23,363 nucleotides of DNA, taken from the NCBI GenBank assembly GCA_964386005.1, contig CAYLSB010000072.1:1-23363 (forward strand), written 5' to 3'. Below the pieces are notes generated by a model. That model was not told the origin of the DNA, searched no databases, and saw only the letters and a program-made list of their open reading frames with translations. Positions 1 to 8,508 of this stretch are shown here, in pieces (positions within the stretch are counted from its first letter, which is position 1; each line of letters opens with the position of its first letter). A program made the position numbers and the translations under genes. The DNA comes from FEN-1350 sp964386005 (GTDB lineage Bacteria > Planctomycetota > Phycisphaerae > Sedimentisphaerales > Anaerohalosphaeraceae).

Positions 1-56
1 GACACCGTCAAAAAATTCATTAAAAATGTACGGAAAGAAGCTTAATTATACAAATC

Positions 57-353
57 TCACTCCGTATCCCAGTGAAAGATTTCGCGGTCGATCCGGCCGA
101 CGACGAATCGGCCGTCGCCGTGCAGAAATCCCTCGACCGTTTCCATCTGCCGCTGAATGAACTGCGAATCGTTCCCCGCCACCGACACTCCGATCACGGC
201 GTGCACCTTGCTGTCCTGCGCCTCGATCTCCGAGATCGACACATTGAACCGGCTCTGGATCCGCTCGACGACGCTCTTGACGATCCGCCGCTTGTCCTTC
301 AGCGAACCGATCCCATAGAGTCGCAACTGTGCCTGCATCATTCCGACAATCAT
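57..353 (-). CDS. DUF503 (YlxP-like) small protein
   Basis: This 98-residue protein matches the DUF503/YlxP family over its full usual length. The family hallmark is near the start: MIVG, then alternating hydrophobic residues, then SLKDKRRIVKSVVERIQSRF, followed by a NVSISEIEAQD strand. The family has a small ferredoxin-like alpha/beta fold and no established biochemical activity; members often sit beside nusA, infB and rbfA and are therefore suspected of a role in ribosome or RNA biology. Here it is the last gene of the block, 19 bp after the stop of the preceding ABC permease. GGAGGA and GAGG purine runs lie just upstream of the ATG at 353. Nothing downstream is visible beyond 56 bp, so whether rbfA follows cannot be seen. 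The family call is strong; the function is unknown. Confidence 0.92.
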   Translation of the reverse strand: MIVGMMQAQLRLYGIGSLKDKRRIVKSVVERIQSRFNVSISEIEAQDSKVHAVIGVSVAGNDSQFIQRQMETVEGFLHGDGRFVVGRIDREIFHWDTE

Positions 354-372
354 CGCCTCATCCTCCGCCGAT

Positions 373-2130
373 TCATCGCATGGCCGTTCTGCGAAGCTGT
401 GCCCTGGCCCGCAGAAAAAACACGCTGCCGATCATCGAATAGACTCCCGTGAATATCATCATCCAGATCAGCGTTTCCATCAAATTCATGCCCCGCAGGC
501 CGATCCAGTGGTACTGGGTTACGGAACGAGAGCCGTCGATCAGAACGGCGCATTGAACGAACGGAATCCAATCGGCGAATGCTTCCATCATGTTGTCGCT
601 GGTATTGCCTGCGATAATGATAAAGACCAAAATCAGCGGAATCAGTCCCCATACGGCCGCCCAGGTGCCGATGTTCATGATCACCGCCGTCGTGGTGTGT
701 TTGAACCGTACGCTGAAATACAATCCGCTGGCCGACAGCAGAATCACGATCCACGTCACCAGAAGTCCGATCAGCGGAAGAACCCAGAACTCAAGATATC
801 CTACAAACACAAACAAAATCAAATGCCCCATGAGAAGTCCCCACACCGGAAGGCATCGTCGAACGGCGCCGAGATATTTTCCCCACGTGATCTCCCAATC
901 GCTCAGCGTCGTCGTCAATAACAGCGGCATCGCTCCGCTTTCTTTTTCGCTGGTGATGCACGTTGACGGCAGTACCGCCGTGACCAAAAGGCCCAGCGAA
1001 AGAAAAACAATCCCGAACATGGCCTGGCAATCGCTGTCTTTCAAATCGTTCGAATCTTCCAATAGTACATACGTAACCCCGAGCAGCCCCAATCCCAAAA
1101 GGACGACAATCCAGCCGGCGACCCGATGCCGTCCGAACAGGGATTGTCGGCATTCCTTCCAGAAGACCGGCCGGCCGTGAACGGTTCGCATTTTGGTTTC
1201 CCGGCTCGTTGTCCCTCCGGCCGTATCCGATGGAGATCGCAAAACCGGCTGCTCGCCCGTGATCTGCCGCATCGCCACCCTGCGCACCCGCCATACGCTG
1301 AACAGCAGGAGCAGAAAGGTCACCCCCAGCATGATTCCGCAATGGATCAGCCAGTACCCGGTTCCGTACACGATCTTGCCCATCCCGCGCGGCTCGAGCG
1401 ATGCGATGGTATTGATCATCTGGCAGAAATAGGGATTGATCATTCCGAAAAATTCAACGAACTTGTCCCCATTGACCGTGTGCATCAGCGACAACCCTGC
1501 GATCAGTGGAACCAGTCCGAAAAGAACGCCTACCGTAATGACGGTGATCAGGATCACCCCGTACGACCGACGAAAATAGATCGAGAAAAGCATCGTCAGC
1601 GATCCCACGAACAGCACCGTCGTCAACGTGATCGAAAGCCCGGCCGCCAGGAATCCCCAGGGGATTCCACCGAACACTCGAATTACCGCCAGCACCGGCA
1701 GACTGATCCCCAATAACAGCAGCAGTTGCCACAGCCGGCTCAGCAGCTTGCCGAAGACGATTTGAAAGCTGGTAATCGGCGTGGTCATCAACACCCCCAG
1801 CGTCCGATGAACCACCTCTTCGCTGATCGCCGTGCTCAGCATGATCACCGCCACCACCTGGAGGCCGATAAATTGAAACCACACGATTACCGATGTGATC
1901 ATCTGCCCCGCGACCGACATCCGCGAGATGGTCATCAGCGAGGTCGAATTATAACGAACTTCTTCCATCCAGATCATCGCAAGAAAGATCAACAGCAGTA
2001 TCAGATACACAAATCGAAGAACATAGTACCTCCGTCTCCGACTGGTGACCCGAAGTTCCTTGTCGAAGATCGGCCCCGTTACCGGCCGCAACGTCAGCCA
2101 ATCCAGCAATCCATCCGCGATCGATGTCAT
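373..2130 (-). CDS. Two-half ABC-2 type permease, paralogue 4 of 4
   Basis: This 585-residue polytopic membrane protein is probably the membrane part of an ABC exporter driven by the ATPase at 7582-8508. I count about 12 hydrophobic segments arranged as two six-helix halves. Half one opens with GPIFDKELR (residues 19-27), followed by a basic SRRRR stretch, then ISEE (102-105), TTPI (116-119) and GKLLS (127-131). Half two opens with GRPVFWKE (from 319), then ITSEKE (392-397), LLLTTTL and a GK pair near 417. The repeated order shows an internal duplication. The frame stays open about 520 bp further upstream, but that part overlaps the preceding permease. The ATG at 2130 gives a start equivalent to the paralogues, 11 bp after the previous stop, with GAGG about 9 nt upstream. 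Substrate unknown. Confidence 0.88.
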   Translation of the reverse strand: MTSIADGLLDWLTLRPVTGPIFDKELRVTSRRRRYYVLRFVYLILLLIFLAMIWMEEVRYNSTSLMTISRMSVAGQMITSVIVWFQFIGLQVVAVIMLSTAISEEVVHRTLGVLMTTPITSFQIVFGKLLSRLWQLLLLLGISLPVLAVIRVFGGIPWGFLAAGLSITLTTVLFVGSLTMLFSIYFRRSYGVILITVITVGVLFGLVPLIAGLSLMHTVNGDKFVEFFGMINPYFCQMINTIASLEPRGMGKIVYGTGYWLIHCGIMLGVTFLLLLFSVWRVRRVAMRQITGEQPVLRSPSDTAGGTTSRETKMRTVHGRPVFWKECRQSLFGRHRVAGWIVVLLGLGLLGVTYVLLEDSNDLKDSDCQAMFGIVFLSLGLLVTAVLPSTCITSEKESGAMPLLLTTTLSDWEITWGKYLGAVRRCLPVWGLLMGHLILFVFVGYLEFWVLPLIGLLVTWIVILLSASGLYFSVRFKHTTTAVIMNIGTWAAVWGLIPLILVFIIIAGNTSDNMMEAFADWIPFVQCAVLIDGSRSVTQYHWIGLRGMNLMETLIWMMIFTGVYSMIGSVFFLRARAQLRRTAMR

Positions 2131-2141
2131 ACTCGTTAACC

Positions 2142-3956
2142 TCAATGGAATAGGTTTCGCCGCAAACGCCGTTTGGCCCGCCAGGCGAAAATGCCCCCGA
2201 TGATCGAATAACCCGCCGTGCTTGCCGCCAGCATCCCTGTGGTTGGCCAGAAACGCGTTCGATGCGTTCGCGTCCAGAGATATCGAAGATCCCTCAGCTC
2301 GTCGTTGGCGTGATCTTCGCCGCTGTCGGCCTTGGCGATCACCGCGGTCTGGGCGATCGGATTGAGTTTCAGCGACCAGGTGAGCAGGTCCTCCCGGTGC
2401 GTGATTAACGTCGCAAACTGCATCACCACCGGCAACACGACCCATAGCGCGATTGCCAGCGCCAGGTTCGCCACCACCGCCGCCGTGGTTCGGTGAAACA
2501 GCGTGCTGAAGTAAAGTCCGCTTCCGGTTACAAACACGCTCATGCCGATTCCGATCAGCGCCAGATGCACCAGAGCCACCGGATGGATATAGCCCGCCAG
2601 GACAAACAGGCACGTGTGAGCCGCCACGAAGATCCACACCGGCAAACACCGGCGCAGAACTCCCGCCGCCTTGCCCAGCAGGATCTGCCAGTCGTCCAGG
2701 ATCGTCGCCAGAAGCAGCGGCCAGCTCCGGGTCTCCTTCTCCGACGTGATGGTCGTCGCCGGAAGCACGATCGCCGATACCAGACCCATGAATACAAATA
2801 TAACCAGATACGACATGTGCGTATTGTCTTCATCCAGCAGGTCGTCCTTATAGCCCATTCCATAGGTGAAGGCCAGCGCAGCGATCGAGATCGCCAGCCC
2901 GGCGATGCCCGCTTTTCTTCCGCCCTGAATGATCGGCGCTCTCAGCTCTTTCCAGATCACGGGAGACCCGGTCACCTCCCGAATATCCCGGCCGTCCGCC
3001 TCCATATCCGCCTCTGCCGTCGGATGTTTTTTACGGACAAAAGGCAACTCCGGAAACAATGCCGTACTTTGTCCCACCGCCTGTCGCAGGGCGACCACAC
3101 GGACCACACGCACCGATTGCGCCAAAATCACCGTGGATAGCGCCAGCAGGATCAGGCAGTTCGGCCACCAGCTAAAATAAAATGGAAATCCCGCCATCGC
3201 GCTGGGGTCCACCACCTGCATCGAACTGCAGTACATGGTCAGGATCGGATTGGGAAGAATCACGATCGGCATAAGCTCATTCAGACTGATTCGATGATAC
3301 AACAGCCATACCGTCAGACCCGGAACGAAACCATACAAAACGCCCAGCACAAGAATCGTTTTGAGAATCACCGCGTAGGATCTCCGCCCGCTGATCGAAA
3401 AATACAGCGTCAGCGAACCGGCAAAGAGAATCGCCGTCAGCGTGATGCACAAGCTCGACAGCACATAGCTCCAGGGCACCCCCCCGAATACCCGCACCAC
3501 CGAAAGCAGCGGCACGCTGATCCCGATCAGGATCAGAATCTGGATCAGATTGCTCAGGAGTTTGCCCATCACGATCTGAAAACCGTTGATCGGCGTGGTC
3601 ATCAGTACGCCCAGCGTGCGGTGATAGATTTCGTCGCTGATCGACGTGCTCATCAGAATCACCGCCAGGAACTGTGTCGCCAGAAACTGAAACACCACGA
3701 TGGCCGTGATGATGATCGTGCCCGCGACGGACAATTGCGCGATCTGGACCGCCAGACTTCCGCCCCGGCGAAAATCCGCCGTCCCGCCAGCCCACACCAC
3801 CGCGATGAAGGCCGTCATCGCGGCCAAATAGCCGAACCGAAGCAAATACATTCGGAATCGCCGACTCGAAACCCGAAGTTCCTTGTCGAAGATCGGACCC
3901 GTCAGGTTCCACAAACTCCAGCCGCCGAACAATCGTTGTGTATCGAGCAAGGCCAT
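2142..3956 (-). CDS. Two-half ABC-2 type permease, paralogue 3 of 4
   Basis: This is a 604-residue membrane protein of the same design as its neighbours. Half one has GPIFDKELR (residues 20-28), SRRFR, then ISDE, TTPI and GKLLS. Half two begins with GSPVIWKELR near residue 330 and continues with ITSEKE, LLLATILDDW and a GK pair. About 12 hydrophobic segments are present, so one chain holds what is normally a dimer of ABC-2 membrane domains. The ATG at 3956 is preceded by AAAGGA at good spacing and lies 9 bp after the stop of the upstream permease; the downstream permease starts 11 bp after its stop. It probably pairs with the single ATPase of the block. It could form its own transporter or a mixed complex with the other copies; the sequence does not decide this. 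Confidence 0.88.
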   Translation of the reverse strand: MALLDTQRLFGGWSLWNLTGPIFDKELRVSSRRFRMYLLRFGYLAAMTAFIAVVWAGGTADFRRGGSLAVQIAQLSVAGTIIITAIVVFQFLATQFLAVILMSTSISDEIYHRTLGVLMTTPINGFQIVMGKLLSNLIQILILIGISVPLLSVVRVFGGVPWSYVLSSLCITLTAILFAGSLTLYFSISGRRSYAVILKTILVLGVLYGFVPGLTVWLLYHRISLNELMPIVILPNPILTMYCSSMQVVDPSAMAGFPFYFSWWPNCLILLALSTVILAQSVRVVRVVALRQAVGQSTALFPELPFVRKKHPTAEADMEADGRDIREVTGSPVIWKELRAPIIQGGRKAGIAGLAISIAALAFTYGMGYKDDLLDEDNTHMSYLVIFVFMGLVSAIVLPATTITSEKETRSWPLLLATILDDWQILLGKAAGVLRRCLPVWIFVAAHTCLFVLAGYIHPVALVHLALIGIGMSVFVTGSGLYFSTLFHRTTAAVVANLALAIALWVVLPVVMQFATLITHREDLLTWSLKLNPIAQTAVIAKADSGEDHANDELRDLRYLWTRTHRTRFWPTTGMLAASTAGYSIIGGIFAWRAKRRLRRNLFH

Positions 3957-3965
3957 GCCGTTCCT

Positions 3966-5651
3966 TTATGCAAGGGTGCTGAACAACCGATTTCGCATCA
4001 TCGGGATCGAAATCGCCGCCAATACGGCCCCCAATAAACTATAGACGAGGGTAAGAACAAGAAAAACCGTGACCTGAAAATATCCGCCGTGGTTCCATGC
4101 CATGTGGTCGGATAGAATGAATCCGATCCACAACCCCGGATTGGCGAACAGCAGAAACGGATTCATGAACCAACTCACCAGCGGAATCGCGCAGCTCCAG
4201 GTGATCGCCGCGGTGGAACTGCGGCAAATCGAACTGAAAAAGAATCCCAGTCCCATCAGGAACATCGCAACCGAAGCAATCGTGATCACCGTACCCGGTA
4301 TGGCCAGCGGATGCAGATATCCCAGTGCCGAGAAGACCAGCAGGTGCCCCGCCAGAATCCCCCAGACCGGAAGCGACTTGCGCACGATGGCCATCGCTTT
4401 CTGTCGAAGGATCTGGCCGTCTGTCATCGGAGTCATCAGCAACATCGTCAGCGTTCGACCTTCCTTTTCCCTCGCGATGGTTCCGGCCGCGTCGATCGTC
4501 ATCCGCATCAATCCAAGCAACAAAACGATTTCGACAAATGCGATATGATACGCCGGTTCTTTCCATGCGCGAAACCAAAGCCCTGCCGCATAATACGCCA
4601 CGAGAAGAATCCCTGCAAATGCAAAGGCCAATTTGGGATAACGGCTCTTGTCTCGTATCGTGCTTCGAAGATCCTTCCAGGTGACCGGCGCCCCGATAAC
4701 CGTTCGTATCGGAAGGGAGTGCTCTCTTGCTTTCCATCCCTTTCCCGATAGTCCAACACGGCTCGGATCGAAGGCCTGCCGGATCATCGCCTTGCGCACC
4801 CGCAGGGACGTCCATAACAAAATCCCCGCCGAGATCGCCGCCGAGGCCGCGCAATGCCAGAACCATGGCAGAAAAGGGAGTCTTCCGGTCATCGGGAGAA
4901 GACCTCGGATCGTATCGGCGAATGCGGTATATGGATTGAGCAAGGTCAACAGCCACCCCACAGTCGAAAACCAGGACGGAATATACCCTTGCTGAATCCA
5001 TTGCGGAATCAGTATGGACAACAGGCCGCCGACCCAATACACAAGCCAGAAAATCCCGATCGTCCGGAGAATGGACTGGTGGGCGTGTTTGCACGAAACC
5101 GAAAAACACAGACTGACCGATCCCGCCAAAACGGTCGTCGTCAAAATTACGATGACCGCCGGCCACACCGCATCCCACGGCACGCCGCCGAATACCCGCA
5201 GGATCGCCAGCAGCGGCAGACTCATCGCCATCAGCAGGGCCAATTGCAGCAGGCGGCTCAGCAGCTTGCCCGCCACCAACTGCCCGTGTGTAATCGGCGT
5301 CGTCAACAGCGTGGCCAGCGTTCCTTTGCGAATCTCCTCGTTGATGGCGCTGCCCAGCATCACCGCCGCCAACAAGGGAAGGATGATAAACTCGAATATC
5401 ACCAGCGCCGTCGTCACATAGCGCGATACCTCCGACATCCGCGACGCCGTCACGATCCGCGATCCGCCCGGCCGGATCGTCGCCATCCACGACAACAATA
5501 CCATACCGCCGATCACCGTGATAAAGGCGATCCGCAAAAGATAATATCGCATTCTCCGACTGGCGACCAGCAGCTCCTTCTCGAAGATCGGCCCCGCGAT
5601 CGCCTGCATCGTGATCCAGTCCAGCACGCTGTCCATTCGTACCTGCGTCAT
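3966..5651 (-). CDS. Two-half ABC-2 type permease, paralogue 2 of 4
   Basis: This 561-residue polytopic membrane protein is the shortest and one of the more divergent copies. Half one has GPIFEKELL (residues 20-28), then SRRMR, INEE, TTPI and GKLLS. Half two has GAPVTWKDLRS near residue 320, then IAREKEGR where the paralogues have ITSEKE, and LLMTPMTDGQI. I chose the ATG at 5651 because GAGGGGG lies six nucleotides upstream and this aligns the N-terminus with the paralogues. An ATG at 5666 overlaps the preceding stop as ATGA and would add five residues, so it is a real alternative. An open frame back to 5708 would overlap the previous gene and is unlikely. It presumably works with the co-transcribed ATPase; substrate unknown. 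Confidence 0.86.
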   Translation of the reverse strand: MTQVRMDSVLDWITMQAIAGPIFEKELLVASRRMRYYLLRIAFITVIGGMVLLSWMATIRPGGSRIVTASRMSEVSRYVTTALVIFEFIILPLLAAVMLGSAINEEIRKGTLATLLTTPITHGQLVAGKLLSRLLQLALLMAMSLPLLAILRVFGGVPWDAVWPAVIVILTTTVLAGSVSLCFSVSCKHAHQSILRTIGIFWLVYWVGGLLSILIPQWIQQGYIPSWFSTVGWLLTLLNPYTAFADTIRGLLPMTGRLPFLPWFWHCAASAAISAGILLWTSLRVRKAMIRQAFDPSRVGLSGKGWKAREHSLPIRTVIGAPVTWKDLRSTIRDKSRYPKLAFAFAGILLVAYYAAGLWFRAWKEPAYHIAFVEIVLLLGLMRMTIDAAGTIAREKEGRTLTMLLMTPMTDGQILRQKAMAIVRKSLPVWGILAGHLLVFSALGYLHPLAIPGTVITIASVAMFLMGLGFFFSSICRSSTAAITWSCAIPLVSWFMNPFLLFANPGLWIGFILSDHMAWNHGGYFQVTVFLVLTLVYSLLGAVLAAISIPMMRNRLFSTLA

Positions 5652-5657
5652 CCCATA

Positions 5658-5664
5658 CCCCCTC
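5658..5664 (-). promoter_or_regulatory. Shine-Dalgarno deciding the start of paralogue 2
   Basis: On the minus strand this reads GAGGGGG, six nucleotides before the ATG at 5651. It overlaps the stop codon of the preceding permease gene (5663-5665), so a terminating ribosome sits directly on it, which suggests translational coupling. It favours 5651 over the alternative ATG at 5666. Confidence 0.6.
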
Positions 5665-7507
5665 ATCCAAATACCCGTTGACGCATCAACTTCCGTGCCT
5701 TCACGCAAAAAAACTGTCCCCCAAGCCCATACAATGCGATGGTAAATATCATATAACCCATAATGTGATGTTGACGATAATCGCGATAGAAATAGATTCC
5801 ATGTCGATCAACCGTTGACATCATAAGATGGAATGGATTTCCGTTTTCGATATATTCGCTGCACCATGCAATACATCGACCAAATGGAATTGGATCAAAG
5901 ATCCATTCCAGAACGCCGACGAATAAAGATCCGGTTCTTTCCAATGCGTCAGTTATTACATCCAAAATATGATCTGTGTATTGCATGGCATAGGGGAGGA
6001 TGATCCAAAGGACAAACAAGGTAACCAGGTTGACAAGGATTGCCGGCATAGCCCTTTGATATCGAAGGGACAGATAGAACCCCATGGATATGATAAACCA
6101 GACTGTGGCAGCCAATATTGGAATCCAAAAACCTACCGTGGTCCATTCCAGTGTCTTCTGCCAGTAACTGATCAATCCCCAGAGGAGCAGCCCCATCCAA
6201 ACCCATCCGCTTCGTCGCAAGACTCCGTAAATCTTGCCTCCAAGGATATGATCATTGGATAACGGCGTTGTCATCAGGATCGGCCAGGATCGTCCTTCGA
6301 TTTCGCTGGTAATGACAGTAACAGAAGTAATCGAAGTCAATAACACGCCCAATGTAAAACCTGTCAAAACAAGAACCATTTGAATATTGTTATCAATGAC
6401 CTTCCACATGTCATAAATGGTCAGCACGATTAATGTCCATACGACAATCGCAATGCCGATAGCCATCAGGATCATCCACAACATTCGGTGCCGAGACCGG
6501 AAAAAGGGACTGACGCTTTCCTTCCAGATCATTCCCGGTCCCAGCAGTCGTTTGATCAGCATGTGTGCAAACCACGGCCGAAACAGAAACACGACCTTGG
6601 GGTGATACCGTTCCGGGTGAAACTCTTCCCGTTTGGGCAATTCGGACATGGCGCGCAAACCACGTCTTCGTATCGCTTTGGAAGCCACAATCAGTAACAA
6701 GAAACTTATGCCAAGCTGGATAATAATACTTCCCCAGGGAAACGGATACATACCCATGGATATCGAGTCCATAAAATCGATCATACAAAAATAGGGATTG
6801 GTCAGGATAAAAACGGTATCCCACCCCCTCCAGCTTGTACCATGGGGCCACAGAATCTCCAAAAATAATCCCAGAATGGCCGGAATCAATATGAATGCCA
6901 GAAACAGGATCAACACAATCCAAACCAAAACCACATGCGGTTTCCGGAAAAAGACCGAAAGGAACAAACTCAGTGATCCGATGAGAATTACTGTTGCCAG
7001 AACCATCGCACATCCGCCGACAATCAATCCCCACGGAATTCCGCCGAACATGCGGAGCATCATTAAAAACGGCAGACTGATTGCCAATAACTGGACCAGG
7101 ATAGCCAGCTTGCTTGACAGCTTTCCGATGATAATCTCGAATCCACGGATGGGCGTAGTCCACAGGGCTCCCAGGGTCCGCCGCGTGATCTCCTCGCTGA
7201 TCGAGGAAGACAGAAAAATGGCCGCAAGAATCTGCAGGCCGACAAACTGGAAAAGAATTAGGCGAAGGGTGATATTGATTGCCTCATCGCTGACGGATAG
7301 ACTGTTCATCATCCCCCAGTCCGAATAATGGATCATTTCCGCCCAGATCGGAATCAGGAAAAATCCCATCGCGCCGATGTATGCAAGTCGCAGCCAATAC
7401 GTCCGTTTTCTCCGACTGGCGACGCGGAGTTCCTTGTCGAAGATCGGCCCCATCCATCCGACGGGATTCAACCGGGTTGTCATCGCTGCAATCTGCACCG
7501 GAGTCAA
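5663..7507 (-). CDS. Two-half ABC-2 type permease, paralogue 1 of 4
   Basis: This 614-residue membrane protein has the same two-half plan: GPIFDKELR (residues 20-28 from the TTG start) with SRRKR, then ISEE, TTPI and GKLSS in half one; GPGMIWKES near 323, then ITSEIEGRSW, LMTTPLSND and a GK pair in half two. It is the first permease after the ATPase gene. The start is uncertain. TTG at 7507 gives the longer form with a GGGATGG purine run just upstream; ATG at 7483 shortens it by eight residues and has no clear ribosome site. The gene is visibly more AT-rich than its neighbours (20 of 60 bases are G or C at 6361-6420, against 36 of 60 at 8041-8100 in the ATPase gene). This may reflect a different history or weaker codon selection. 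Confidence 0.86.
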   Translation of the reverse strand: MTPVQIAAMTTRLNPVGWMGPIFDKELRVASRRKRTYWLRLAYIGAMGFFLIPIWAEMIHYSDWGMMNSLSVSDEAINITLRLILFQFVGLQILAAIFLSSSISEEITRRTLGALWTTPIRGFEIIIGKLSSKLAILVQLLAISLPFLMMLRMFGGIPWGLIVGGCAMVLATVILIGSLSLFLSVFFRKPHVVLVWIVLILFLAFILIPAILGLFLEILWPHGTSWRGWDTVFILTNPYFCMIDFMDSISMGMYPFPWGSIIIQLGISFLLLIVASKAIRRRGLRAMSELPKREEFHPERYHPKVVFLFRPWFAHMLIKRLLGPGMIWKESVSPFFRSRHRMLWMILMAIGIAIVVWTLIVLTIYDMWKVIDNNIQMVLVLTGFTLGVLLTSITSVTVITSEIEGRSWPILMTTPLSNDHILGGKIYGVLRRSGWVWMGLLLWGLISYWQKTLEWTTVGFWIPILAATVWFIISMGFYLSLRYQRAMPAILVNLVTLFVLWIILPYAMQYTDHILDVITDALERTGSLFVGVLEWIFDPIPFGRCIAWCSEYIENGNPFHLMMSTVDRHGIYFYRDYRQHHIMGYMIFTIALYGLGGQFFCVKARKLMRQRVFG

Positions 7508-7524
7508 ACCATCCCAATCAATTC

Positions 7525-7552
7525 TAAATCCTATCCCCTATATCCTATATCC
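7525..7552. repeat. Four degenerate heptamer repeats in the ATPase-permease spacer
   Basis: On the plus strand, four consecutive seven-base units can be read: TAAATCC, TATCCCC, TATATCC, TATATCC. The last two are identical. They fill part of the 74-bp gap between the ATPase stop (7582) and the first permease start, one of only two long spacers in the block. Short tandem heptamers of this sort occur between genes in several bacterial lineages; no function is implied by the sequence. Confidence 0.6.
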
Positions 7553-7581
7553 TTCGCGACGATGCCGAACCCGCGTCCGGT

Positions 7582-8508
7582 TCAATGCACGATGCCCTGC
7601 GTCAACTGTAAAAACGCCGTATCCAGCTTGACCTGCTCGGGCTCGATCGACACCACGTCCAGCCCGCCGTGAACCAGTGTCCGGGCGATGACTCCATCGC
7701 CTTCGTGTCCCTCGTGGAACGTCACCGACAGGTACGGGCCGTCGAGAAGCACTTCCTTGATCTCCGGCAGCACGCTCAGAAGCTCCACGGCCCGCTCCAC
7801 CCGATCCATCACCCGCACCTTCACCTTGCACTGTACGCCCACCCGGCGGCGAATCTCCTCCATCGTCCCGCTGAAGACGAGATGGCCCCTCTCGATAATC
7901 CCGATGTGGTCGCAGATTTCCTCCAGTTCGCTCAAAATATGGCTGGAGATCATGATGGTTTTTCCCATCCGTTTCAGTTCGCGCAGCAACTCCCGAATCT
8001 CGATCCGTGCCCGCGGATCCAGCCCGCTGGCCGGTTCGTCGAGAATCAAGACCTTCGGATCGTGGATCAGCACCCGTGCCAGACCCAGCCGCTGCTGCAT
8101 CCCGCGTGACAAGCTGTCCACCACGGCCGCCTTCTTGCCCATCAGGTCGGTCAGTTCCAGCACGCCCTCGACGATCCCCTTGCGCTTGGATCGTTCGATG
8201 TTGAATGCCGCCGCGAAAAACTCCAGGTATTCGAATACCTTCAGGTCGTCGTACACGCCCATGAAGTCCGGCATGTATCCCACCTTGCGGCGAACGTCGC
8301 GCCCGTGTTGCGTCACATCCTGTCCGTCGATGAACGCCTGTCCGCGCGTCGGCTCCAGCAGCGTAGCCAGGATTCGCATCGTCGTCGTCTTGCCGGCCCC
8401 GTTGGGCCCGATGAATCCGAAGATGTCGCCGGCGCGGATCGACAGGTGCAGGTCCACCAGCGCCGCCAGATCGCCGTAATATTTGCATAGTCCTTTGATT
8501 TCGATCAT
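7582..8508 (-). CDS. ABC-2 type exporter ATP-binding protein
   Basis: This 308-residue ATPase belongs to the CcmA/ABC-2 exporter class. It shows Walker A GPNGAGKT (residues 34-41), the signature LSRGMQQ (133-139), Walker B VLILDEP (153-159), the D-loop SGLD (161-164) and the switch histidine of SSH (H190). The usual Q-loop glutamine appears replaced by Asp81 in GYMPDFMG, a variant I recall from related ATPases. A C-terminal extension of about 90 residues after the core resembles the regulatory tails of exporter ATPases. The ATG at 8508 overlaps the stop of the preceding gene as ATGA and has AGGTGG four nucleotides upstream, so translation is probably coupled. It is followed by four ABC-2 permeases and by no other ATPase, so it is the likely motor for all of them. 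Confidence 0.95.
   Translation of the reverse strand: MIEIKGLCKYYGDLAALVDLHLSIRAGDIFGFIGPNGAGKTTTMRILATLLEPTRGQAFIDGQDVTQHGRDVRRKVGYMPDFMGVYDDLKVFEYLEFFAAAFNIERSKRKGIVEGVLELTDLMGKKAAVVDSLSRGMQQRLGLARVLIHDPKVLILDEPASGLDPRARIEIRELLRELKRMGKTIMISSHILSELEEICDHIGIIERGHLVFSGTMEEIRRRVGVQCKVKVRVMDRVERAVELLSVLPEIKEVLLDGPYLSVTFHEGHEGDGVIARTLVHGGLDVVSIEPEQVKLDTAFLQLTQGIVH

Noticed and set aside
1..32. T-rich minus-strand stretch with a short CATT/AATG stem as an operon terminator
   Set aside because: The stem is only four A/T-rich base pairs, too weak for an intrinsic terminator.
45..50. Minus-strand TATAAT near the left edge as a -10 box for a downstream gene
   Set aside because: No -35-like hexamer is found 16-18 bases upstream, the area is AT-rich, and the would-be gene is outside the window.
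2131..2649. A 173-residue N-terminal extension of the permease whose gene ends at 373
   Set aside because: It lies wholly inside the preceding permease gene, is Arg/Gly-rich with no hydrophobic pattern, and the paralogues all start just before the GPIF motif, matching the ATG at 2130.
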